From Oxytricha trifallax (taxonomy: Eukaryota; Ciliophora; Spirotrichea; Sporadotrichida; Oxytrichidae): a stretch of 64,000 nucleotides of DNA. This document shows, piece by piece, positions 12,621 through 22,600 of this stretch. The notes under the pieces are model-generated. The model ran no database searches. It saw only the letters and a list, made by a program, of their open reading frames with translations, and was not told the origin of the DNA. The stretch is taken from the NCBI GenBank assembly GCA_000711775.1, contig ARYC01017590.1:92660-156659 (forward strand), given 5' to 3'. The stretch's first letter is position 1; each line of letters starts with the position of its first letter. Position numbers and translations under genes: made by a program.

Positions 12621-13750
12621 ATGGAATTAGTTGTAGTGAACGGTGCCAACGCTATCTCCAGAGGAGTGATTTCAAAGCTTGCTGGAAAGCATTATCAAAA
12701 GATTAAGCTCCTAGATTTCAGACCCTACCGCCAATCAGTATATAACTTCCAAAGACAATTGGCTGGTTAAGGCATTCAACTTGAAAAGCATATGGTCCAA
12801 AATGCTGCAGCTCTTGAGCATGGTATTGAGGGAGCAAGCGATGTGGTCTATTTTACTCATGACTATTGCGCAAACGCTGCTGATAAAAATTCATTTATTC
12901 AAGGTGCTGCCAAGCTTGCCAAGAAGCACGGAGTTAAGAAGTTTGTTACAGTTTGCCCAGTTGAGAATGAACTTTTCTACACTGAAGATGCAAAGCAACC
13001 ACTATAGAAATAAGAAGAGGCTCAAGCTCACGCATTAAAATCCAATCCAAATTTAACAATTTTGAACAGTGACTTAGTTTATGGAAAGGGATCACACTTG
13101 CTTCACTATATGGCTCAATGCGTTGAAGCTGGAAGAATATATGGTGCTATTGGTTCAGCATCAAACCACAAATTCAGACCTGTTTCAGATGAAGATTTAG
13201 CTAAAGCAGTAGAGCATGCACTCATATATGTGCAAATATTTTTTATTTTGATTATATAAACTTAATCATAATACTTCAATTTTAATTATATAATTGACTC
13301 ACAAACTTCTCACAAGTGAAAGGTCACAATTACATTCTTCAAGGTAAAGATGAGGCCACATTAGTTGACATTTTACACACTCTTGAAGTCTCACTAGGCA
13401 AAGGAGAAGGCTCTACCAAGCTCTCTAACTCCCTCTTGAGATTAAATCTTTCTGACTACGTTGAAGAATTCTTCGTTGGCATTACTCATGATAAGAATTT
13501 CAGACGTCTTGCTGAGTATTTCGAAGCACACAGACTTTTTTATTTTATGATTTCTATCATAAAATTAAAGAATCAGTAATTATAGTTTTTAAGACCAAAC
13601 CTTAGTGAGGGCAGAACCAACTTTTTCGAACAACACGGTTTGTAATTGCAATCAAAGGGACTCAAGGATACCTATCAGAAAATCTAATACAGAGAAGAAG
13701 ATCTTATCGTCCCAACTTTCAGCAACTATAAAATGACCTCTCTAGATTGA
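12621..13750 (+). CDS. NDUFA9-like atypical short-chain dehydrogenase fold
   Basis: The start is ATG 12621, opening with a Rossmann-type beta strand and turn (MELVVVNGANAISRGVIS; the Gly motif is degenerate). The strand KKHGVKKFVTVCPVENE and the segment LTILNSDLVYGKGSHLLHY match extended/atypical SDR proteins. A C-terminal part (KFRPVSDEDLAKAVEHAL, then YILQGKDEATLVDIL) parallels NDUFA9, the accessory subunit of respiratory complex I, and related NmrA-like proteins. Two IESs (pointers ACTCA and AGAC) interrupt it; their removal gives one uninterrupted frame of roughly 330 codons to TGA 13748-13750. This is the cleanest gene for proving the germline nature of the window. Complex I membership is inferred; a generic NAD(P)-binding protein is the alternative. 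Confidence 0.65.
13225..13301. other. IES, pointer ACTCA
   Basis: ACTCA at 13220-13224 and 13297-13301 bounds a 77 bp AT-rich insert. Joining gives GCA CTC ACA AAC TTC, reading AVEHALTNFSQVKGHNY in frame. No GT...AG boundary fits the frame. Confidence 0.8.
13536..13595. other. IES, pointer AGAC
   Basis: AGAC at 13532-13535 and 13592-13595 bounds a 60 bp insert. Joining gives CAC AGA CCA AAC CTT, reading FEAHRPNLSEGRTNFF in frame. Confidence 0.8.
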
Positions 13751-14317
13751 TGCAATTAGAACTGCTTAAATTTAAGAAAATATGGGGTTCGTCTAATTGA
13801 TTAAGGAAAACATAAATTAATTAAAAACATTATTATTTATAAAATAATACAGTTCTTCAAATTGACGCTTCTATTATGTAATGAAGGTGGGATCAAATTT
13901 TTTAATTTCTTGCAAATAATTTTGTTATCTATTTTTTAAAAAAAATTATCAAATTTGTTCAATAATATTAAATTAATTAGTAAATTATAATTTATAAGCT
14001 TCAAATTTAATTTAATAAATAGTTCTCTTAATCAATTGATCTTTATTGTATTTTTATAAATTACTTCAATTCAATAATATAATAAAAATGACCATGAAAC
14101 AAATATAATGAATTTGCAATATGCTTGATGAATCTTGCAACTCATAATACATTTGTTTCATATCTTTATTTAAAACTAAGCAATTCAATATTTTATTAGC
14201 ATTTTTGCTACTATAAATCAGTATTTTTATTTACTTACAGTTTTATAAATTAAAGAAATAGCTTAATTAAAATAAAGTAAAATAAATTTATTTATATTAA
14301 TTATTCTTATATATTTA
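13751..14317. other. intergenic AT-rich stretch
   Basis: About 570 bp between the convergent NDUFA9-like and GAF genes. It is very AT-rich with no supported frame in either strand; nothing recognisable was seen. Confidence 0.6.
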
Positions 14318-15117
14318 TCAAAACCTTTTGGTTAATATTACTTAAGAGACTATCTTTGAGAGTGTGTCCAAAGATTCCTTCATGACTTCATCTATTACCA
14401 TATCTTTCAACTTTGATTTAGAGTGACCACTATATCTTAGCTGTGGCTGTGGAATTTCAATTATTAACAGAAATTATCATAATTAAAATATAACTAATTA
14501 ATATTTTCAAAAATTAAAGCCTCTTATAATACTCCTACTATTCTCTTCTCTGCAAGATAAGAATGATCAATTATTGGATAGCAAACTAGTGGAAGATTGC
14601 TAGATATATCTACACTTCCATCAAAATTCTTTTCTTATTGGGGTTGTCCAAAGATAACGCCAATTTTATTGGTAGCTACTTCAAGTGCCAGAGAGTTTTG
14701 TGATGTTTTAGGTTCCCTCTCTGAATTGTACCAAATTGATTGATTATCCTTAATAAATATAAATCTTGCTTATTGAACTCCAAATATATCTTTAACCACT
14801 GTCTCTATTTATGAACCTATGCCTTGCTCTCCATAGTTTGATGAGTCAATTAGTGCTTTAGTCTAATCCACCAGTTTCTTCAAATTTATAGTTTGCTTAA
14901 GACTATACTTTGATTCTTGGAATCTGCTTAAGAGAAGACCACAAGTCTGAGCCAGGGCATCAGCCATGAAATAATCATCAAGAGATGCTTATCTCAATAG
15001 ACACACTTCTAGGATACCAAGCAAAGTTTATGTTCGAGGATGTTTAACTGGGATTGCTACAACAAATTGCCTTTCTTTATATCCGTATGGGTCAATATTT
15101 TGTATTTTAAAATCAGT
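14318..15117 (-). CDS. GAF-domain protein (5' end unresolved)
   Basis: Reading the complement from about 15117, the frame gives IDPYGYKERQFVVAIPVKHP, then TLLGILEVCLLRQ. Later come QTCGLLLSRFQESKYSLKQT and a second unit with ARFIFIKDNQSIWYN, SLALEVATNKIGVIFGQ and VCYPIIDHSYLAEKRIVGVL. The arrangement of short strands with 'P(V/I)...GxL' is that of GAF small-ligand-binding domains, here apparently two in series. An AT-rich gap near 14520-14450 is an intron or IES. The frame ends at TGA 14318-14320. An in-frame TGA lies just upstream of 15117, so a further 5' exon or germline segment must exist; it may overlap the start of the kelch gene. The ligand is unknown. Confidence 0.5.
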
Positions 15118-15134
15118 TCATCTACTGTTTTAAA

Positions 15135-16270
15135 ATGATAAATCAAATAGAAATAGTTAGTTGCATGTCTCTATTCAGAACTCTAATAGATAGCTAATAA
15201 GAGAAGATTCATTAAAGAAAACAGCAATATAGGGCTAAAATAATTTACACTAACGAAGAGCCTCATTTTCTGGTCAAAATAAACTATAAATACAGGTTAA
15301 TTAGCTTCAATAATAACCAGATAGACCTACTTCCAATATGAGGACAGCTTAAAAGAAAATTATTTGGTTTAAATGGGGTTCCTACGAGGCTTTTAAGTTT
15401 GACGCAAAGAATGATAGATGGAATAAAATTGAAGCCAAACCTATAAATCCATACCTTTACTTTTCTTCAATTGTTCATTTGACAAATTAAAGAGGAGCTT
15501 TAATGATAGGAGGCTCAGATGAAGATGCAAATTACTACAGAAGAGTAGTTCATTTTGAAAATTATCAAATATTTAAAGACAAAGCCCCCATGATTAGCAA
15601 ACGAGCATTCTTTTGTAGTTTGCATTGCTAATGTACAGATTAAGTTTTTGCTTTTGGAGGGAATGATGGAGAGAAAGATTTAAAATAGGTTGAGCTCTAT
15701 GATATGGAGTATAATAACTGGGTTGAGTTGCCATCTATGTAATAAGCTAGAAATGGGGCAAGTTGCGTTATATTTGAGAAATACAGGACTATATTCTTAT
15801 TTGGAGGAGCAAACATTGAGAATGGATCACTAGACTCTATAGAGAAATTTTCGATGCAGACTTAAGTCTGGGAAATTATAAACATTAAATTAGTAAAACC
15901 ATTGCATGATTTTGTTTGCCATTCTATTGGTAAAAATAGAATCCTTATTCTTGGGTAGCCTGATCCTGTATAATAAAATCCAGATCAAGAAGATTTACAG
16001 TAATCTTAGAGAGCTGTTGAACAAGATGTTGAACTTTAAATTATCGACCTTTCATACCATTTATAAAACTAATGCTCAGTACCTAAATCAATGGGTCAGA
16101 CCTACCTTCCAACATTTCTAGATGCTTGTGGGTTCTTATACATTTTTACTGGATACCTTGATAATAAACCTACACAAACTATATCAAATATAAAATCCTT
16201 GATCCAGCTATAGTCTGTCAATATGCAGGAACTTTTTGATAAATAAAAACGGTAATTGTAATAGTAATGA
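15135..16270 (+). CDS. kelch-repeat protein
   Basis: From 15338 on a long Gln-code frame shows kelch repeats: the double-glycine motifs LMIGGSDEDANYYRRV, VFAFGGNDGEKDLKQVELYD and IFLFGGANIENGS, each followed by a W (YNNWVELPSM, QVWEIINI). This predicts a beta-propeller for protein interaction. A C-terminal Gln-rich tail follows, ending at TGA 16268-16270. The segment 15135-15338 is open in another frame (MINQIEIVSCMSLFRTLIDS...), probably the first repeat joined by an intron, IES or frameshift. The gene is convergent with the B-box gene, 96 bp apart. The partner is unknown. Confidence 0.6.
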
Positions 16271-16366
16271 TATTAAATTTTAAACTAAGGACTTTTTTAT
16301 CGTCTAAATAAAGTAAATTAATGGATTTATCATTTTAAAGAGATCCAAGGTTCCTAATTATTTATT

Positions 16367-17575
16367 TCATGCTTTCTAAAAACAATTTTAACTTGTTTAT
16401 TGAATTTACCTAAATCGAGTTTGAAGGTGCTTCTGGGTGTTTCGTAGACTTAGCTTGCTAAGAACTTATTTTAATTTTGATTCTAAAACTATGATAGATC
16501 TGTCTCCAACTTATTAATATTTTCCCATTCGATCAATACTCTTATGTTTTCTCTGTTCTACTCTTAATCTAATATACACTTAATTATGAACACTTAATTT
16601 ACCTTCATATATTTTCCTTTAAATTTCCTTGGTCAAATTAAGCCATCCATTCTATTTCTACTCTTTATCACTTATTACAATTCTATCACTTTTCAAACTG
16701 CAATCTATATCTCTAACTACATTTTCTATCTATTCAATAAGCTATTACTTTCTTGTCTCTAGTTCTATAAACAGCTAACTAAACATAAAATTAATCATTT
16801 CAATGTTCTGCTCTTTGTAATTCAAAACTTCTTCTTAAGCAATCTCAATTGACTATTTCTAAGCGATTGTTTTTTGAATATCGTTATTCAGCTCTTTAAG
16901 CAGCTATCGAAGTCTTTGCTTATTTTCAAACACAAAAGTTTCATTGGAAGTTTTGAAGTCACATGTCTTATGCTTTATCAAGCATTTTGGACAAAGTAAT
17001 TTATTATGATCTAAGCATAAATGTCGATAGTCCTCTCCTAAATGCTCTGCGCATTCGCCTTCACGAATTTGAAATGCTGGAGTGTAATTTTCTTAAAAAG
17101 AAATCACTTAATTTACAGATTTCTGTTCCTACAACTATTGTTATGGCTGTATAGGCTAAGATTGCTGAGAATTCTTAATTAGGTTAGATTATGATGTTGA
17201 AGATTGCTTAATAGTTGAAGATTTTGAAGAGAATTCCACTTAAGATTTTCTTAGTTAATCTTCAATCTTCATATTTTTGATAGCTGTACTACCAGAGAAG
17301 GTTTAAACTTAAATTCCCATATTTGGCTATAAAGTTTTTACAGATTTATCATTCTAATTGGTTGATATAGTTAACTGTGGTTGAAGTAAATTTTAAGACG
17401 TTGTGTTATTTTGAAGTGGGTTTCCGTTATAAGATTGCTGCATTTACATATTCGAAAATCGTCTATCTGAAATCATAGTCATGAGTGGGTTGTAATTTTA
17501 GGATTGATTAGGCTTAAAAATTGAGGTAGATCTTTAAGAGTCTAAAATCTAATAGTTGTTTAAATCTTAATTCAT
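16367..17575 (-). CDS. B-box zinc-finger / coiled-coil (TRIM-like) protein
   Basis: A single uninterrupted frame of 402 codons exists in the Gln code, from ATG 17575 to TGA 16367-16369. The N-terminal ~150 residues are Gln/Ser/Asn-rich and disordered. A B-box-type zinc finger follows: C-x2-H-LGEDYRHLC-x2-D-HNKLLC-x2-C-LIKHKTCDF. A long Gln/Glu-rich coiled coil comes next (LLKELNNDIQKTIAQKQSIE, LFIELETRKQQLIEQIENVV). No RING finger was seen in front of the B-box, so an E3 ligase role is not supported. An upstream in-frame ATG exists near 17620. Because it is unbroken, this gene is a good reference for the genetic code here. Confidence 0.75.
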
Positions 17576-17690
17576 CGAAGCTTAGTTTATGTTAATTAAA
17601 TCCCTTAATTTTAATTACATATATAAATATTATAGAATCTTTATTCAGTTTTTTTTTAAGAATTAGTAAATTTAATTCTTAATTAAATTA

Positions 17691-18707
17691 TCATTCTATA
17701 CGTATCTATACAATTTTATTCATAAATTAAAATCTTACTATAACTAGATTAATATTTTCATAAATCCGAGAGGTTATAGAGTTTTAAATATCATACTTGC
17801 TTGCTTCATTTTAATTTTAATTTTTCTGTACATGAATAGATTAAGTAACATTATTTATCTGAATTTTCTGGAATGCCTGTTAATTCTAAGTTTATCCGAG
17901 GCTTATGGCGTTATGTGATTTTGTGGTTCCAGGAGATATATCGTTGGATTCTTCCATGATTGGATTGAGGCCAGTTTAATCGAGAAAATTCTTGGGGTCT
18001 TAAAGCATAGACTGAAGTAATGAGTTGTCACCTTTTCTCTTCTTCTTTTTCTTCTTCTTCTTAAACCAATTATAATCTTTTGCATATAATTACTATAAAA
18101 TAGGACCGAATTTACAATTATACTTTACTTCTCTTGGAAATATTGGCATTGGAGATGTCAAGGACAGCTGAATCAGATTTGTTAAGATCTTCCTCCTCTT
18201 CTATCTTGCTTTAATTTTATTGAATAAACGAGCTCTAGTCACTTTGCTAAACCCCACTAATCACACTGACTTCCTAGAGCCATTTAGATTCCTTAATCCC
18301 TGCATTATTATTTACTAACCCATTATTATTACCAGGTAAATATGATATTGAACTTTACAGTGATTGGCTAATTGACTGCGGCTTCTATTTCTTGAGGAAA
18401 GCGACAATTTACATATTTTTAGACAGGGATTTCAGTTGGGAGAGCTTTAGAGAGGTGCTGTCTATTGGACAGAGCAGCTCTGTCTCACCGCTGTCTTTGG
18501 CCTCACTCAAGCATAATTTACAGGCTGTATGTTCTTTACAAGGCAGTAGATAAGAATTATATTAATAAACTCTCTTTTTTCAATCATTTTGCTTAAAATA
18601 AAGGTAATAATAAAAATCAAAATATGATTTGGATAAGGGGATTTGGTTTTGAGATTGAAACTTTCATCGCAAATAATACAAGTATTTTCCAAGTTTAAGT
18701 CCATCAA
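17691..18707 (-). CDS. RING-finger protein
   Basis: The start is complement 18707, MMDLNLENTCIICDESF. After removal of an 83 bp IES with pointer CTTATC (complement), the frame continues SPYLLPCKEHTACKLCLSEA... to LLCPIDSTSLKLSQLKSL. This gives the RING spacing C-x2-C ... C-x-H-x2-C-x2-C ... C-P. A Ser/Asn/Gln-rich middle, an acidic EEEEDL patch and a poly-Lys run (FKKKKKKKKRKGD) follow. A GTAAAG...AAAAG intron near 18130-18080 keeps the Lys-run frame. The distal stop is TGA 17691-17693; an earlier 3' end is possible. Ubiquitin-ligase activity is inferred from the RING alone. Confidence 0.65.
18555..18637. other. IES inside the RING motif, pointer GATAAG
   Basis: GATAAG occurs at 18549-18554 and 18632-18637. 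Removing the 83 bp between them joins the two halves of the RING zinc-binding motif exactly in frame (KSPYLLPCKEH). No GT donor fits, so an intron is unlikely. Confidence 0.8.
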
Positions 18708-18892
18708 ACTGTATTTTACAATTTATATAATTAATTATTTTGCAATTCTTAATTTATTTTATTTTGTGGAATTGATTAGTCTTAGTTGATTAATATTTTC
18801 AAATTTTAATAGTTAAGTTATTTCTTAAATAAAAAGTGAATAGAGGGGTAAATTTAATAATTTTAGTTTTCAAAAATTTTTTATAGTAACTT

Positions 18893-19598
18893 TCAGATAA
18901 TATTTTACCTGAGAGGAGAATGTTTTCTTCTATCAAAGCCGCTGTTATTATCTCTTTATCTATCTAGTTAAGTCACACTTAGATATTTATTTGAATTTTC
19001 TCTCTGCATATCATTAAAATTATCTTGCAAAAATAATTAGAATCCTTGAAAAACATTAATTTTCCAATCTCACAAATACATAATTATTTTCTATGATCAT
19101 TTGTTACTACCGAGATCCCCCCCCCCAGGGGGTACCCCATCCCTCCTCCATTCCCCATACCCCCCCGTACCCCCCCACCCCCATTAAAATATCCTATTTC
19201 ATATCAAATTTTTTATCTACAGGGTCTAAATCGATCTCCTTCTTGACATCTCGGTATCATTGACCCTACATTATATATGAAATTTCATTCTCGACATCAT
19301 AGACCCTATTTTATGAATATAATTTCCTTATAATTTAAAATTTATTTATTTTTACAATAGTGAAAATAAATCATATGAATTTAATTCTTTGTTAAGTTTC
19401 ACGTTGTTTCTCAACCATATTATGAAATATAAATTGAAAAACTTTTTCATATTTTTTTATAATGAAAATAAAATTTTTATTTAAAATCCCAATACTGTTA
19501 TTTACAAGATTTGGATTACAATAAAAATTAATTAAGATAGATTTAATTATTATAAATATTTGGTAGCTTTAGTAATTTATTAGAAGGTCCTGTAGTCC

Positions 19599-19652
<54 letters not shown>

Positions 19653-22600
19653 AGGCTATTCTACTAAAGCTACCAAAATGACGAGATGTCATATTTAATT
19701 ATTATAAACTGCTACCCCTCTATAATAATACTTTAGAATCTCTAACAACCCCACGAATCCAACATATGAACCTACTGCTCCTTAATTCTAACGCCCCGCT
19801 CAGCCAGCAAGACGACCCATAGCTGCTGGAGGACCCCTCAGAGGATCTGCTTCTTGACCATCTTGAGTTTGACGACCCCCTGCTAACAAAGACATCTTTT
19901 AAACAGCGTTTAAACATTACCCTGAGCAACATTCAGATGGCGGAAAAAAGTCATGGGGCCCTCTGACACGTGGTGAGTAGCATTCTCGGCACGCGCTCCA
20001 CGCTCTCCCATTCGACACTAGTGGACTAGGTTTTGGATAGGGTTTGTAGTATCGAGAAGGAAGATGGCGGCCGCCATCTTCAATGTTCTCATGATAATTC
20101 GTCGCATCACCAAACCATGGGTGACTTCTTGGATCCCACCACGGATGTCTCTGCAAATGCACCTCTATTAAGGTAAGATTCGAGCATTAGTTGTTCACAC
20201 CATATGTAGGGAAGGAGCACAATGCAACCTATTACCTAAAATAAGTGATCAGATGGCAAGTTCCAGCAATTATCTCAAGAACGTGATCAGATGGCAAGTC
20301 CCAGCAATTATCTCAAGAACGCCTGCTGTCCAGATACCGTTGGCTCAGCCACCAAGCCAGTTAACATCCTGAATACTCATGAGTAGCCAAAGGCACTAAA
20401 CTCTTATGCCAAAGCACGAAGCTCTAGTGCATTGCGCCTTTGAGAAATACATACTACTCTAGTGCTAAAGTGTATCAGAGTAAACCCTTCTAAATCAGGA
20501 TTCTTGGCACCCTAGTCTATGGCAGTCAAACTGGCCTGTTTGGGGGCAGCACTCTACATGCGTTGGCTTAAGGTCGCATACATTAGGGCACTCACTGCAT
20601 GGAGCCGACTTATAAGGACTCTGAGGGTCGAGTGATTTTGAATATTCCAACTACCTGGCATCATCACCAAAAGTATTCATCGGATAATCTTTGTATGGTA
20701 AACAGCTGCCTGTCCAGTTATTTGTAACTCGCTAGCTCGGACTGTGCTCTCTAGATCGAGGTACGATAAAACTAATGTTGATTGCTGAAATCATTCGAAT
20801 TCGCCTGCAACAAGCTCACTGTCAAATTCAACGATTTGAAAAATCCCAATCTGAAGGTCTCCTGAACTTGACATTCTGAGTTCCTCCCACCAACTAAGAC
20901 CCAATCAAGAATAATGAGACTGTAGACAACATCATGAACCGAGCTGCTGACAGAGACAAGAGACCCCTGTCAATAAGCAAGGAAAAGCAGAGCAGAGATA
21001 GCGTCATGAAGAGATTCAAGAAGGACCTGGCCATGCTGATGCAGAGCGCCCCCCACCTCCCCCCTCAGTTCCTGCAGAGATTCAAACCCGCCCTCACCAA
21101 GGACACCGTGGATTCGTTGATGAAGGAAGCATTGAAATTCAGACCAAAGGATGGAGAATGCGAAGAGATCAAGAACCTGGAGTGGGAGAGGCAAGAGCAA
21201 GCTCAAGACCTTGAGAGAGAGATTGGCAAACTTGTGAAGTGAATTATGTGATATTAAGTTTCAAGTATTAGCATTTCGATTAATTTTATACGTCTACAAA
21301 AAATTGTAAATAACAGCATTGTGGTTTTACTATGATACAAAAATATTTTTTAAAAATTTTTGTCCCTTAAATCAACTTCATTCGACATAATTCGAAGAAA
21401 TAGTATGAGTAATTTTTTAAGTTTTTTTTCTTCTATAATTTTATAAATCATAATGGATAAAATAATTATAAAAAAATGAAGAAAAAAAAACTTAAAAAAT
21501 TACTCATACTATTTCTTCGAATTATGTCGAATGGAGTTGATTAAAGGGACAAAAATATTTTAAAAAATATTTTTGTATCATAGTATATAAAAATTTTACT
21601 TTCTTTAAAAATAATATGAAATAGGTTTTCAATTTATATTTCATAAGCTATTGTGTAATATGGTCGAGAAACAACGTGAAACTTAACAAAGAATTAAATT
21701 CATATGATTTATTTTCACTATTGTAAAAATAAATAAATTTTAAATTATAAGGAAACTATATACATAAAATAAGGTCTATGATGTCGAGATTAAAATTATT
21801 TACATAAATAGGGTTTATAATATCGATATGTCAAGAAGGAGATCGATTTAGACCCTGAAGATAAAAAATTTGATATGAAATAGGATATTTTAATGGGGTG
21901 GGGGGCTACGGGGGGGTATGGGGAATGGGAGGGGGGATGGGGTACCCCCTGGGGGGGGGGATCTCGGTAGTAACAATCATTGTTATTTGGATTATTAAGT
22001 GTGTGGGGCTTTAAAAATTTCAAACTACTACTGCTATGAATTAAACCAGTATCCTTTGCATAAGTAGATTAATAAAGCTATTATTAGGATTGTAATGTTT
22101 CACCTGCACTGACTCTGCGATTAGAAGGATCTTCATAATGAGACTAATCAAATTGCTTTGTTGCAGTTTGAGGGTAATACATATCATGAAGTCTTTACTG
22201 TGATTAATAAACTGGGTTAAGTTAATTAGGCATTTGACTGTTTTAGTAGTGTTAAACATTTCCATTTCTAGGGTCGCCATAAGTTTTAGAGTAGGGTGAT
22301 ATTTTAATTTACTCTGCACTTTGCAAATCAAACATTCTAGACTGTTAGAGCCCAAAACCCCCTTGGTAATTACTTCCTATGCTTTATACCATAGGGTTGT
22401 ACTAAGTTTGATTGTGTGGCTTGTACTGACTAATGACAGGTGATAGATTATTATTGCAGGAATACATTTGAAATTGGGAAATTAATTTTAATTAAATTAA
22501 ATTAAATTGAAATTTTTCGTGCCAGTTAAAATTGCCCAATTTAAACGATCTTGGACTTATTCTATATAGAATTAAAATCAGCTAAACTTAATTACTAAAA

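Larger units (their letters stand above)
19483..21328. mobile_element. 1.8 kb telomere-ended element, copy 1
   Basis: This copy is closely similar over its whole length to 51730-53529. The left end reads AAAATCCCAATACTGTTATTTACAA (shown in part: AAAATCCCAA then GTTATTTACAA). The right end is the inverted match TTGTAAATAAC...TTGTGGTTTT. ACT follows on the right (21329-21331). The left duplication is decayed, but the matching arm of the host palindrome (~21580) reads ACT at the corresponding site. Compared with copy 2 it has a 38 bp tandem duplication and a shorter GTA run. Confidence 0.7.
19101..21976. mobile_element. palindromic C-tipped element, composite, 4-bp TSD
   Basis: The terminal inverted repeats are about 380 bp (19101-19482 and ~21595-21976). 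They begin TTGTTACTACCGAGATC followed by a run of C. TCAT flanks both sides (19097-19100, 21977-21980). The interior holds a separate 1.85 kb element (19483-21328) and a long palindrome (~21330-21590). A relative lies at 61935-62525. No transposase was recognised in the arms. It sits inside a coding frame that closes when the element is removed. Confidence 0.75.

Noticed and set aside
13751..14317. Possible small gene or RNA in the AT-rich gap
   Set aside because: No frame, tRNA-like cloverleaf or conserved structure was seen; only A/T runs.
19740..21242. Bacterial horizontal transfer suggested by higher GC content
   Set aside because: The sequence uses TAA/TAG as Gln, contains a GT-AG intron and occurs twice within inverted ends. 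It is a ciliate mobile element.
21796..22355. Minus-strand standard-code ORFs around the element's right end
   Set aside because: One lies in the C-rich arm. The other competes with a longer Gln-code frame (YGDPRNGNVQHYQNSQMPNQ) that joins in frame with the rest of the gene.
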